The notes: generated from the sequence alone by a model not told the origin. A stretch of 64,000 nt of DNA from Gaiellasilicea sp963761905 (GCA_963761905.1 CAVXIQ010000005.1:1-64000); one strand, 5' to 3'. Shown: positions 20,260 to 28,228, counted from the first letter of the stretch. Made by a program: numbers and translations.

Positions 20260-20853
20260 CGTGCCGCCGCTCTCGGCGAGCGCTCGCGCCGTGAGCGTGT
20301 AGTTCTCGCGCCAGATCTCCTCCGGCGTCGGCGGGAGGATGTCGTCCCAGATCGCGGCGAGGCTGGTCGTCACCTGCGGCAGCCGCGCCGGCCTGGCCAT
20401 GAACCAGATGTGGAAGTGGAAGCTGCCGTCGCCCCAGCGGCAGACGTGGACGCGGCCGATCCCCTGGAGGCGGCCGATCGCGCGCTCGATCCGGACGATC
20501 AAAGTGCCGAGCTCGCTTGCGAGCTGCGGCGAGAGCTCGCCGAGGTCGACGTGCTCGCGCGAGCAAAGGATGACGACGAGCGGAAAGCCCGAGCGCTCCG
20601 ACCTCGGGATCAGGAGCCAGCGCTCGTCCGACCAGATCGCCTCGCCCTCGGCGTGCGCGCACGTGCGGCACTCGCTCGGATCGACACCGTGACGGGCCGG
20701 CTCGGCCTCGACCGGCGGGAGAAGCGGCCGAACCTTCAGGTCGCCTTCGAACGGAAACGCCGCCCACTCGTGCACGTCGGGCATCGTGAGTCGGCCGTCG
20801 CTATCCGCCGCTGCGAGGGCCCGCCGGTAGATCTCCTCCGCGCTCTCCGCCAC
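20248..20853 (-). CDS. HIT-superfamily (histidine triad) protein
   Basis: 201 residues. The GDGSFHFHIWFMARPAR stretch is the histidine-triad active site (HxHxx variant, as in galactose-1-phosphate uridylyltransferase or Ap4A phosphorylase-like proteins); PSECRTCAHAEGEAIW may hold a zinc-binding CxxC pair. Members cleave or transfer nucleotide phosphoramidates and dinucleoside polyphosphates. A HIT gene also neighbours pgsA1 in mycobacteria. It converges on the PIPS gene with a 12-base overlap and is divergent from the inositol synthase gene, sharing its control region. GTG start at 20853 lies 6 bases after TAGGCT on this strand. Confidence 0.8.
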   Translation of the reverse strand: MAESAEEIYRRALAAADSDGRLTMPDVHEWAAFPFEGDLKVRPLLPPVEAEPARHGVDPSECRTCAHAEGEAIWSDERWLLIPRSERSGFPLVVILCSREHVDLGELSPQLASELGTLIVRIERAIGRLQGIGRVHVCRWGDGSFHFHIWFMARPARLPQVTTSLAAIWDDILPPTPEEIWRENYTLTARALAESGGTSHV

Positions 20854-20872
20854 ACGCTGAGCCTACCATCGC

Positions 20873-20903
20873 TATAGTGCTAGCACTTTGGCTGCTAGCA
20901 CTT
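20873..20903 (+). promoter_or_regulatory. Promoter and repeated palindromic operator of the inositol synthase gene
   Basis: A TATAGT hexamer (20873-20878) is a good -10 box. It overlaps the first of two identical 11-base repeats TGCTAGCACTT at 20878-20888 and 20893-20903. The core TGCTAGCA is palindromic (GTGCTAGCAC at the first copy). The 15-base spacing is about one and a half helical turns. Paired short palindromes of this size are what tandem ribbon-helix-helix repressors bind, and such a domain is encoded immediately downstream, so autoregulation is likely. Confidence 0.65.
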
Positions 20904-22396
20904 CATCGCGCGCCAGTCTTCTCGTGAGGATGCCCGGGTCGCTCAAGCGGGCTCTCGTGCGCGAGGTGGCCCGTCGCGGCTCCACGCTCAACGACGTCGC
21001 CGTCGCTCTGCTGGCAGAGCGCTTCGGCGTCTCGTTCACCCCGAGCGGCCGGCGCCGAAAGGCGATCCCGAGTGCCGCAGGGACCGTGTTGCTGCGGATG
21101 CCGCCCGAGCTCCGCCGGGAGCTCAAGGACGCGGCCCGCCGCCGCAAGCTCAACGTCAACGACCTCGTCCTCCTCACTCTCTCCGAGGCGCTCGAGATCC
21201 CCTTCACCAGCAATCGAAAGGACACCATGGCCTCGACCAACGGCTCGAAGAACGGCGCTACGACGAACGGAAATGGGCGCTCGAAGGACAAGGTTCGTGT
21301 CGCAATCGTCGGCGTCGGCAACTGCGCGAACTCGCTGCTCCAGGGCGTCGAGTACTACAAGGACGCGCCGGAGGATCAGTTCGTCCCGGGCCTGATGCAC
21401 GTCAACCTCGGCGGCTATCACGTCTCGGACATCGAGTTCACGGCCGCGTTCGACGTGACGACGGACAAGGTCGGCAAGGATCTCGCCGACGCGATCTGGG
21501 CGCACCCGAACGACACGATCAAGTTCGCCGACGTCAAGAAGACCGGGATCACCGTCAACCGCGGGATGACCCACGACGGGCTCGGCAAGTACATCTCCGA
21601 GGTCGTGACGAAGGCGCCGGGCGAGACCGACGACATCGTCGGGATCCTCCAGGAGACGAAGACCGACGTCGTCGTCAGCTATCTCCCCGTCGGCTCCGAG
21701 GCGGCGGCGAAATGGTACGCCGAGCAGTGCCTCGAGGCCGGTGTCGCGCTCGTCAACTGCATGCCGGTCTTCATCGCGCGCGAGGGCTACTGGCAGAAGC
21801 GCTTCGAGGAGAAGGGCCTGCCCGTGATCGGTGACGACATCAAGTCGCAGGTCGGCGCCACGATCACGCACCGCGTGCTCACGAGCCTCTTCCGCGAGCG
21901 CGGCGTCCATCTCGACCGGACGATGCAGCTCAACGTCGGCGGCAACTCGGACTTCCTGAACATGCTCGAGCGCAGCCGGCTCGAGTCGAAGAAGATCTCG
22001 AAGACGAACGCCGTCACCTCGATGCTCGACTACGACATGGGGGAGGGCAACGTCCACGTCGGCCCGTCCGACCACGTGCCGTGGCTGACCGACCGCAAGT
22101 GGGCGTTCATCCGGATGGAGGGCTCGTCCTTCGGCGACGTGCCGCTGAATATCGAGCTGAAGCTCGAGGTCTGGGACTCGCCGAACTCGGCCGGAATCGT
22201 GATCGATGCCGTCCGGATGGCGAAGCTCGCCCTGAACAACGGCGTCGCCGGCGCTCTCGAGGGCCCGTCGAGCTACCTGATGAAGTCGCCGCCGGTCCAG
22301 ATCGTGGACGACGAGGCGTACGAGGCGACCGAGAAGTTCATCGCGCAGAACGCGCTCAAGAAGGCGAGCGGGGCCAAGGCGAAAGCGACCGCCTAG
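20888..22396 (+). CDS. Tandem ribbon-helix-helix domain in frame with inositol-1-phosphate synthase (long form)
   Basis: One uninterrupted frame of 502 codons. Residues about 8-48 and 58-100 form two Arc/MetJ-like ribbon-helix-helix units: each has a short beta strand (ASLLVRMP; GTVLLRMP) followed by two helices (SLKRALVREVARRGSTLNDV; ELRRELKDAARRRKLNVNDL). They run without a stop codon through a Gly/Asn/Thr-rich linker into the complete synthase. A TTG at 20888 is needed to include the first strand; a GTG at 20924 would lose it. Either a fusion protein is made, or the ribosome restarts at 21227 (see next entry), or both. No family with this arrangement is known to me. Confidence 0.65.
   Translation: MAASTSSRASLLVRMPGSLKRALVREVARRGSTLNDVAVALLAERFGVSFTPSGRRRKAIPSAAGTVLLRMPPELRRELKDAARRRKLNVNDLVLLTLSEALEIPFTSNRKDTMASTNGSKNGATTNGNGRSKDKVRVAIVGVGNCANSLLQGVEYYKDAPEDQFVPGLMHVNLGGYHVSDIEFTAAFDVTTDKVGKDLADAIWAHPNDTIKFADVKKTGITVNRGMTHDGLGKYISEVVTKAPGETDDIVGILQETKTDVVVSYLPVGSEAAAKWYAEQCLEAGVALVNCMPVFIAREGYWQKRFEEKGLPVIGDDIKSQVGATITHRVLTSLFRERGVHLDRTMQLNVGGNSDFLNMLERSRLESKKISKTNAVTSMLDYDMGEGNVHVGPSDHVPWLTDRKWAFIRMEGSSFGDVPLNIELKLEVWDSPNSAGIVIDAVRMAKLALNNGVAGALEGPSSYLMKSPPVQIVDDEAYEATEKFIAQNALKKASGAKAKATA
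21227..22396 (+). CDS. ino1: Inositol-1-phosphate synthase (short form, internal start)
   Basis: 389 residues from an ATG with an AAAGGA site 5 bases upstream, the strongest translation signal in the gene. It converts glucose-6-phosphate to myo-inositol-1-phosphate with NAD. NAD-binding VRVAIVGVGNCANSLLQGVE, then GLMHVNLGGYHVSDIEF, VVSYLPVGSEAAAKW, VGDDIKSQVG-like GDDIKSQVGATITHR, MQLNVGGNSDFLNMLERSRL and KLEVWDSPNSAGIVIDAVRM are hallmark stretches of the actinobacterial type. The Gly/Asn-rich N-terminal tail joins it to the upstream DNA-binding region. It feeds the phosphatidylinositol pathway encoded just upstream. Confidence 0.93.
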   Translation: MASTNGSKNGATTNGNGRSKDKVRVAIVGVGNCANSLLQGVEYYKDAPEDQFVPGLMHVNLGGYHVSDIEFTAAFDVTTDKVGKDLADAIWAHPNDTIKFADVKKTGITVNRGMTHDGLGKYISEVVTKAPGETDDIVGILQETKTDVVVSYLPVGSEAAAKWYAEQCLEAGVALVNCMPVFIAREGYWQKRFEEKGLPVIGDDIKSQVGATITHRVLTSLFRERGVHLDRTMQLNVGGNSDFLNMLERSRLESKKISKTNAVTSMLDYDMGEGNVHVGPSDHVPWLTDRKWAFIRMEGSSFGDVPLNIELKLEVWDSPNSAGIVIDAVRMAKLALNNGVAGALEGPSSYLMKSPPVQIVDDEAYEATEKFIAQNALKKASGAKAKATA

Positions 22397-22452
22397 AGAG
22401 ATCGCGAGGGCGCGCGCCGTTCTCGGCGGCGCCTGCGGCACTGCGGGGTTGC

Positions 22453-22923
22453 CTAGAGACGCGCGGGGGTGAGGACGAGCCGGATCGAGCCGGTCTTCGC
22501 CCCCGAGCGTGGCTCGTAGCGGGTCAGGAGCACCTCGTGGTCGCGCGCAACGATCCGGAGGTGGATGTGCGGCCTCCGGCCCTCGTACGAGGTGGGCCGC
22601 GGCCCTTCGAAGCGGAACCGGCCCAAGCGGTTGGCGACCACGGTCGCGCTGGTCGCGCGCGTGTACTCGCCACGCCGGTTCGTCTGCCAGAGATGGATCC
22701 GAGCGCCCGGAACGGGAAGGCAGTCGACCGACAGCACCGTGCCGGTGAGCACGTGCCCGGTGCCGATCTTCGCGCGCTGCGGCGGCTCGCCACGGCCGAA
22801 CGGGCCGGCGCCGTCGTCGAACGTCGGCGCGCAGCGTGCGGCGGCGACGACGGGAGCACCTGCCGAGGGAGTGGCGACGGCGAGTGTCGCGACGAGTGCG
22901 GCGGCCAGAACGAGCCTGCTCAC
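22453..22923 (-). CDS. Exported intradiol-dioxygenase-like protein
   Basis: 156 residues with a signal peptide (residues 1-22). The fold matches the C-terminal domain of intradiol ring-cleavage dioxygenases: VLTGTVLSVDCLPVPGARI, HLWQTNRRGEYT, GRFRFEGPRP, and SYEGRRPHIHLRIVARD. The Tyr in GEYT, the Tyr in SYEG and the two His in PHIHL occupy the places of the usual 2-Tyr/2-His iron ligands. Cytoplasmic catechol dioxygenases lack a signal peptide, so this is an extracytoplasmic relative of unknown substrate. GTG start at 22923. Confidence 0.8.
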   Translation of the reverse strand: MSRLVLAAALVATLAVATPSAGAPVVAAARCAPTFDDGAGPFGRGEPPQRAKIGTGHVLTGTVLSVDCLPVPGARIHLWQTNRRGEYTRATSATVVANRLGRFRFEGPRPTSYEGRRPHIHLRIVARDHEVLLTRYEPRSGAKTGSIRLVLTPARL

Positions 22924-23001
22924 ACCGCAGGTCTAGCAGACCGCCGCCGTTAGGGCCAGCACGGCGGCCCTAGCGCCCCGCCGTGCGTCGCTGTCGCTGC
23001 A

Positions 23002-23588
23002 ACCCAGTCGCTGCACCCCTTCTCGCAGCTCAGCACGGACGCCCTGACCGGACTCGGCAAGCGGCGCCGGCTGCTCGAGGATCTCGCTGAGTCGGAGGGC
23101 AGCTCGCAGGTGCTCGTTCTCTTCGACCTGGACGGGTTCAAGAGCTACAACGACACGTTCGGCCACCCGGCCGGCGATGCGCTGCTGGCCCGGCTCGGAG
23201 CAGCGCTCCAGAGCACGATCGGGCCCTTGCCTCGCGCTACCGGATGGGCGGCGACGAGTTCTGCGCGCTCCTGCCGGTCGAGGGCGACCCGACGTTCGCC
23301 GTGGCGCGAGCGGCCGTCCGCCCTCTGCGAGCGCGGCGAGGGATTCGAGATCTCGGTCTCGTACGGCTTCGTCAGGATCCCGGAGGAGGCCGCCGACTCC
23401 TCGACCGGCCCTGCGCGTCGCAGATCAGCGGATGTACGACCAGAAGAACGGCAAGCGCACGTCGGCGGGACGCCAGACCACCGATGCCCTCCTGCGCGTG
23501 CTGATGGAGCGGAACCCGCTGCTCGCCGGGCATGGAGCTAGCGCGCGCCGCGCGACGTGCGTCGCGCTCGCTCCAGGCGTCCGCCTAG
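23002..23588 (+). pseudogene. GGDEF-domain remnant
   Basis: Pieces in three frames reassemble a diguanylate-cyclase domain: LSTDALTGLGKRRRLLEDL, VLVLFDLDGFKSYNDTFGH, RMGGDEFCALLPVEGD (the GG(D/E)EF active site, intact), GFEISVSYGFVRIPEEA and LRVADQRMYDQKN. Frame changes fall near 23230, 23320 and 23405. No start codon in the leading frame and no N-terminal sensor domain can be found, so even after repair it is truncated. It probably is a decayed or partial gene. Confidence 0.75.
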
Positions 23589-24782
23589 CTAGTCCGGGCT
23601 CGGGCTCGCCGCGAGCTCGTGGCGGATCCGGTCGCGCGCCTCCGCGAAGTGAATCGCCTCGTAGGCGATCAGCGCGGTCAGGATTGCGGCGAGGAGCGTC
23701 ACCGTGGCGAGCGCGGGGATCTCGACCGCGAGCGGCACGAGGAGGAGCAGCAGGGCTGCGCACGCGAGCCGCTGCCGGTTGAGGCTGCCGATGTTGCGGA
23801 GGCGAAAGGCGACGTGGGCGAGGAGGTAGAGGGCCGAGCCGCCGAGCAGCGCGACGGCCGGCACGAGCTTCAGCGGGTCGTCGACGCCGCCGAGCGTCTT
23901 CTTCAGCCCGAGCGCGACGAGGATCACGCCGGCGACCATCGGCAGGTGCAGGAACGAGTACGAGTCGCGTGCGAGCTCGTTGCGCTCACGGCCCTCCTCG
24001 GCGGCGAAGAGCCGCCTGCCGGCGACGATCGCGACCACGTCGAAGTAGAGCCACCAAAGCGCGGCGGCCACCGCCATCCCGACGACGGCGGTGGCGACGA
24101 TCCCGGCTCCGACGCCGAACTCGGCGCCCACCCCGAGCGCCACGATCGACTCGCCGAGTGCGATGATGAAGATGAGGGCGTGCCGCTCGGCGAAGTGCCC
24201 GGGCACGAGCATCCACCCTTCCGATCCGAAGAGGTACGGCCCGCCGAAGTCGAGCAGGAGCGCCAGCGCCCAGAGCGCTCCCTGGAGCGCGCCGTCGGTG
24301 ACGCCGGCCGCGAAGATGATCGCGACGGCGAGCGCCGTGCTGGCCGCGAGGCCGTTCACCGAGTGGCGCAGGCTCGGGTTATCCCTGCTCGCGAGCGCGA
24401 AGAGGGCAAGCTGCATGAAGCGGACGATCGCGTAGGCGGCGGCGAAGAGCAGCGCAGAGTCGTCGAACGCCTCGGGCACGCAGAGGGCGACGACGAGCAG
24501 CGCGGCCATCGAGACGAAGATCGCGAGCCGGACGACTCCCTCCTCCGGATCGATGACGCTCGTCAGCCACGCGTAGCCGACCCACGCCCACCAGAGGAGG
24601 CTGAGCACAAGGAGGCCCCGGGCGAGCCCCTCCCAGGTCGGATCCGCGGCCATCAGCGCCGTGCACTGGGTGAACGCGAGCACGAACACGAGATCGAAGA
24701 ACAGCTCGAGCGGCAGGACGCGCTCCTCCTCGCGCAGCACGGCCGACAGGCGGCCGGAGCGAGCTGGCGCGTCGGCGGTCAT
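23589..24782 (-). CDS. LtrA (low temperature requirement A) family membrane protein
   Basis: 397 residues with about twelve membrane helices. The N-terminal LPLELFFDLVFVLAFTQ and the central HFAERHALIFIIALGESI are LtrA signatures. LtrA was found in Listeria as needed for cold growth; its molecular function is unknown. ATG at 24782 is chosen because it gives the normal N-terminus just before the conserved LREEERV motif. It converges on the GGDEF remnant and diverges from the GNAT gene. Confidence 0.9.
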   Translation of the reverse strand: MTADAPARSGRLSAVLREEERVLPLELFFDLVFVLAFTQCTALMAADPTWEGLARGLLVLSLLWWAWVGYAWLTSVIDPEEGVVRLAIFVSMAALLVVALCVPEAFDDSALLFAAAYAIVRFMQLALFALASRDNPSLRHSVNGLAASTALAVAIIFAAGVTDGALQGALWALALLLDFGGPYLFGSEGWMLVPGHFAERHALIFIIALGESIVALGVGAEFGVGAGIVATAVVGMAVAAALWWLYFDVVAIVAGRRLFAAEEGRERNELARDSYSFLHLPMVAGVILVALGLKKTLGGVDDPLKLVPAVALLGGSALYLLAHVAFRLRNIGSLNRQRLACAALLLLLVPLAVEIPALATVTLLAAILTALIAYEAIHFAEARDRIRHELAASPSPD

Positions 24783-24867
24783 CGCGCCATTCTGGCGACT
24801 GCCGACCGGGTCAGGACGGCTCGGGCCAGGCGAAGCGGCGGGCGCGATGGGGACTACGATCGTTCGG

Positions 24868-25678
24868 ATGTCCTCCGTCGAACGGGTCCAGGCCGCCTCC
24901 GACTTCTCGCCGGCCGAGCTCGCCGGGATCTTCACCGCCGGGTACGAGGGCTACTACGTGCCGCTCTCGATCGACGAGGCCGCCTTTCGCTTCATGGCCG
25001 AGGTCTCGGATCTCGATCTCGGTCGGTCGCGAGTCGCAGTCGGCGACGACGGTCCGGTTGGGATCTGCGTGCTCGGCGTTCGTGGAGATGAGGGGTGGAT
25101 CGGCGGGCTCGGTGTGGCCATGAGCGCCCGTCGGAGCGGGGTCGGAGAGCTGCTGATGCGCGCCGTGCTCGACGAGGCCCGCGCGGCCGGGCTCGCGCGG
25201 GTCACGCTCGAGGTGCTCGTCCAGAACGAGCCCGCGATCCGGCTCTACGAGAAGCTCGGGTTCGAGCACGGCGCGCGAGCTCGAGGTGTGGTCGCTCGCC
25301 GGCGCGCCCGGCCCCGCCCGCGACGCTCCCGTCGCGGACGCCCACGCCTGGATACGGGAGCACCGCGTCGTGCCCGAGCCCTGGCAGCGTGCCGACGGGA
25401 CGCTCGCGCGTCTGCTCGAGCGCGACCCGGCGCCGCAGGGGATCGCCGTCGAGGATGGCGCTGCGGTCGTCCGGGTGAGCGGCGGTCGGGTCTCGGTCGT
25501 CCAGCTCGCGGCTGCCGATGCCGGTGCGATGCGCGCGCTGCTCGAAGCGGCGCGAGGTCTCGGCGACTCCCTCCACGTCCTCAACCTGCCAGCGGGGGAT
25601 CCCGCAGCGGCCGTGCTCGAAGAGCTCGGCGGCGCGGTCGACGCGCGGCAGCACGAGCTGGCGCTGAAGCTCGTCTGA
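24868..25678 (+). CDS. GNAT-family acetyltransferase with a C-terminal second domain (one frameshift)
   Basis: The first half is a GNAT domain: GWIGGLGVAMSARRSGVGELL includes the acetyl-CoA pyrophosphate-binding R/QxxGxG/A-type segment, followed by VLVQNEPAIRLYEKLGF. The frame shifts by one G near 25268 (expected HARELEVWSL); the second half, about 130 residues, resembles a degenerate GNAT repeat (DAHAWIREHRV at its start). ATG 24868 is preferred over 24847 because TACGAT lies 7 bases before it, implying a leaderless mRNA. The substrate is unknown. The stop overlaps the next gene by one base. Confidence 0.75.
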
Positions 25679-25860
25679 TGGACGTGCTCGAGCTCGCGTT
25701 CGCCGCCATCTGCGTTGGGCTGGGGACGACGCTGGTGCTGCTGCGCGAGCGGCTGGGCGCACAGGCAAAGGCGGAGGGACACGGCGTCTCGGCGTTCTGG
25801 TACCTCGTGATCGGGGTGACCCTGGTCGCGACGGGCGCGTTCGTGGCGGCGAATCTGTAG
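25678..25860 (+). CDS. Small membrane protein
   Basis: 60 residues with two hydrophobic helices (LELAFAAICVGLGTTLVLL and FWYLVIGVTLVATGAFVAA) joined by a short charged loop. It starts at an ATG overlapping the GNAT stop by one base (TGATG), so it is translationally coupled to it. Function unknown; no family recognised. Confidence 0.65.
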   Translation: MDVLELAFAAICVGLGTTLVLLRERLGAQAKAEGHGVSAFWYLVIGVTLVATGAFVAANL

Positions 25861-25884
25861 CCCCCCGGGTCTAGACTCGAAACG

Positions 25885-27618
25885 ATGAGCCTCCGCATCT
25901 GCCTCGTGACGCCGTTTGCGTGGTCGCAGCCGCACGACGTCAACGAGCACGTTGCCGGGATCGCGAGGGAGCTCAGGAGCCTCGGCCATTCCGTCACCGT
26001 GCTCGCGCCGTCGAGTCGCGCGGCGGACCTGCTCGCCGGCCGGCGAGCGCTGAACCGCGGCGAGACCGCGGACGTGATCGCGGTCGGCCCGGCGGTACAG
26101 GTCTCGCGGCGGTCGAGCCTCGGCGTTCCGGTCGGGGTCCGGACGAACGTCGCGCTCGCCCTGCGCCAAGGCCGCTTCGACGTCGTCCACGGCTTCGAGC
26201 CCGGACTTCCGAGCATCTCGTATCTCGCGCTTCGGGACGCGCAGACGCTCGCGGTCGCCACCTTCCTGTCCCCGGAACGGCTCGGCTATCCGCCGCGTCG
26301 CGCGCTCCGGGAGAAGCTGCTGGGGCGAATCGACGCCCTTCTCGCCACCTCCGACGAGGTCGCGGCGGCCGCCGCTGCGCGCTTCCCGGGCGACTACCGC
26401 GTGCTCTCGCCGGGCGTCGACCTCGAGCTCTTCGCTCCCGGTGACAAGCGGAAGCTGATCGTGATCGAGCTGCATTCGGGGTCGTTGCCGGTAGCGCGCG
26501 CAGCACTTCGAGCGCTGCGCGACCTGCCCGGCTGGGAGGTCGTCCTCCTGCGCACGAAGCCGCTCTCCACTCGGCCGACGATCCCGAGCGCGCTGCGAGA
26601 CCGCGTCCGCGTCCGCTCCGGACGCACGCCGCAGGCACGGGCGTCGATCCTCGCGGAGGCGGCGATCGTCGCTCCTGCGCCGACGGGCTCGACGAGGCTC
26701 CTGCTCGAGGCTGCCGCAGCCGGCGCCGCGATCGCCGCGCCACCCGGAGCACTCGAGCAGCCCGAGTTGACCGCCGCCGCGATCGCGCGGCTGGCCGGCG
26801 ACGACGAGGTGCGCGAGCGGAAGGCCGCGGCCGGCCGCGCTGCGGGCCAGAGCTTTCGCGACGTCGCGCGCGAGCTGGACGGGCTCTACCGGGGACTTGC
26901 GGACCGTCGCCGCGACCGCGTGGCTCGTCCCGACGCCGACCCGCTCGCCGACCGGCCGTGGATCGTCGCCGACCTGCACATGCACACCACGTGGTCGCAC
27001 GATTGCTCGATCGGCGTCGAGGAGTTGCTCGACCACGCCGACTCGGAGGGGCTCGGGGCGATCGCGGTCACCGACCACAACGTCTTCGGCGGCGCCTTGG
27101 AGGCGATCGAGCTCGCTCGCGGACGCGCACTCACCGTGATTCCGGGCGAGGAGGTGAAGACCGACAACCAGGGCGAGGTGATCGGGCTCTTCCTCGAAGA
27201 GGAGATCCCGGGCGGGATGTCCTTTGCGGACACGATCGCCGCAATCCGCGAGCAGGGTGGGCTCGTCTATCTCCCGCACCCGTTCGACCGGATGCACGCG
27301 ATCGCCGACCCGTCGACCCTGCACCGCCATCTCGGAGAGATCGACGTCTTCGAGGTCTACAACGCGCGCCTCCTCTTCGAGACCTACAACGACGAGGCCG
27401 TCCGCTTCGCCCGCAAGTACAACCTGATCGCGGGCGCGGGCTCCGACGCGCACGTGCTCCAGGGCGTCGGGACCGGGGCGCTTCGAATGCGCAGGTTCGA
27501 CGGCCCGGAGGAGTTCCTGCTCTCGCTGCGCGGTGCCGAGGTGCTGCGCCGGCCGAAGTCGCTCGCCTACCTCCAGAGCCTCAAGTGGGTGGCTCAGGTC
27601 AAGGAGAAAGTCCGCTAG
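25885..27618 (+). CDS. Glycosyltransferase family 4-like / PHP-domain fusion
   Basis: 577 residues in one frame. Residues 1-340 have a GT4-like double Rossmann layout: ICLVTPFAWSQPHDVNEHV, ARELRSLGHSVTVLAP, FDVVHGFEPGLPSISYL and VLSPGVDLELFAPG. Residues 350-560 form a PHP metal-dependent phosphoesterase domain: VADLHMHTTWSHDCS, ITVTDHN-like AVTDHNVFGG, IPGEEVKT, YLPHPFD and GAGSDAH supply the expected His/Asp/Glu ligands. A fusion of the two is unusual. It may process a glycolipid or sugar-phosphate intermediate. TAGACT lies 7 bases before the ATG (leaderless). Confidence 0.87.
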   Translation: MSLRICLVTPFAWSQPHDVNEHVAGIARELRSLGHSVTVLAPSSRAADLLAGRRALNRGETADVIAVGPAVQVSRRSSLGVPVGVRTNVALALRQGRFDVVHGFEPGLPSISYLALRDAQTLAVATFLSPERLGYPPRRALREKLLGRIDALLATSDEVAAAAAARFPGDYRVLSPGVDLELFAPGDKRKLIVIELHSGSLPVARAALRALRDLPGWEVVLLRTKPLSTRPTIPSALRDRVRVRSGRTPQARASILAEAAIVAPAPTGSTRLLLEAAAAGAAIAAPPGALEQPELTAAAIARLAGDDEVRERKAAAGRAAGQSFRDVARELDGLYRGLADRRRDRVARPDADPLADRPWIVADLHMHTTWSHDCSIGVEELLDHADSEGLGAIAVTDHNVFGGALEAIELARGRALTVIPGEEVKTDNQGEVIGLFLEEEIPGGMSFADTIAAIREQGGLVYLPHPFDRMHAIADPSTLHRHLGEIDVFEVYNARLLFETYNDEAVRFARKYNLIAGAGSDAHVLQGVGTGALRMRRFDGPEEFLLSLRGAEVLRRPKSLAYLQSLKWVAQVKEKVR

Positions 27619-27640
27619 AGGAGAAAGCCAAGTCCGTCCA

Positions 27641-28228
27641 GTGTCTGCCGCGCCCACCGACGAGATCTACGAGCGTTACCTCCAGAAGGCGATCTCCGAG
27701 ATCAACGAGCTCGGCGACGAGATCGGTCGCGCGGGGGACGAGCTCCACGTCCCGGTGCTCGGCTCCGGGCACCCGCTCGCCGACCTCTTCCTGCTCAAGT
27801 ACGAGCCGCGCCCGTCCGAGGTCGAGGAGGGCGTCGCGTTCTTCGGCAGGACGGGGCAGGCGCTCCTGAAGTCGTTCCAGCGCCTGCGCGTCGACCCGCT
27901 CGCCGTGTACGGGACGAACTGCCTCAAGTTCGTGGGTCAGGATCCGGAGGAGGCGCGGCCGTGGCTCGTGCGCGAGCTGCACATCGTCCAGCCGAAGCTC
28001 CTCGTCGTGATGGGCGAGCAGGCGCTCGCCTTCGTGAACGCGCTCGGGTTTCCGCTCTCCGATCAGCTCGACGGGAGCGCGGACGGCCTGCAGCGCTTCA
28101 CGGGCACGATCGAGGCGCTCGTCGTTCCCGACATCGACGCCGCCCTCGACGAGGCGCCCGCGAAGACCGCCTTCTGGAACGCCTTCAAGGCGGTCGGGCC
28201 CTGGTTCTCCGAGCTTCCGCCCTACTGA
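27641..28228 (+). CDS. Uracil-DNA glycosylase superfamily protein
   Basis: 195 residues. The central VEEGVAFFGRTGQALLKSF corresponds to the family 4/5 motif (GxPFVGxxGxxL), preceded by the GSGHPLADLFLLKYEP stretch in place of the usual GExPGxxED. VYGTNCLKFVG and IVQPKLLVVMGEQALAF match the later strands. The four cysteines that bind the 4Fe-4S cluster in family 4 are absent (one Cys only), so this is a divergent, cluster-free member and may not be a true uracil glycosylase. The GTG follows a GAGGAGA site. It overlaps the next gene by 4 bases (CTGA). Confidence 0.75.
   Translation: MSAAPTDEIYERYLQKAISEINELGDEIGRAGDELHVPVLGSGHPLADLFLLKYEPRPSEVEEGVAFFGRTGQALLKSFQRLRVDPLAVYGTNCLKFVGQDPEEARPWLVRELHIVQPKLLVVMGEQALAFVNALGFPLSDQLDGSADGLQRFTGTIEALVVPDIDAALDEAPAKTAFWNAFKAVGPWFSELPPY

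Noticed and set aside
24811..27657. A long open frame opposite the GNAT and GT4-PHP genes
   Set aside because: It spans two real genes on the other strand and shows the composition of a shadow frame.
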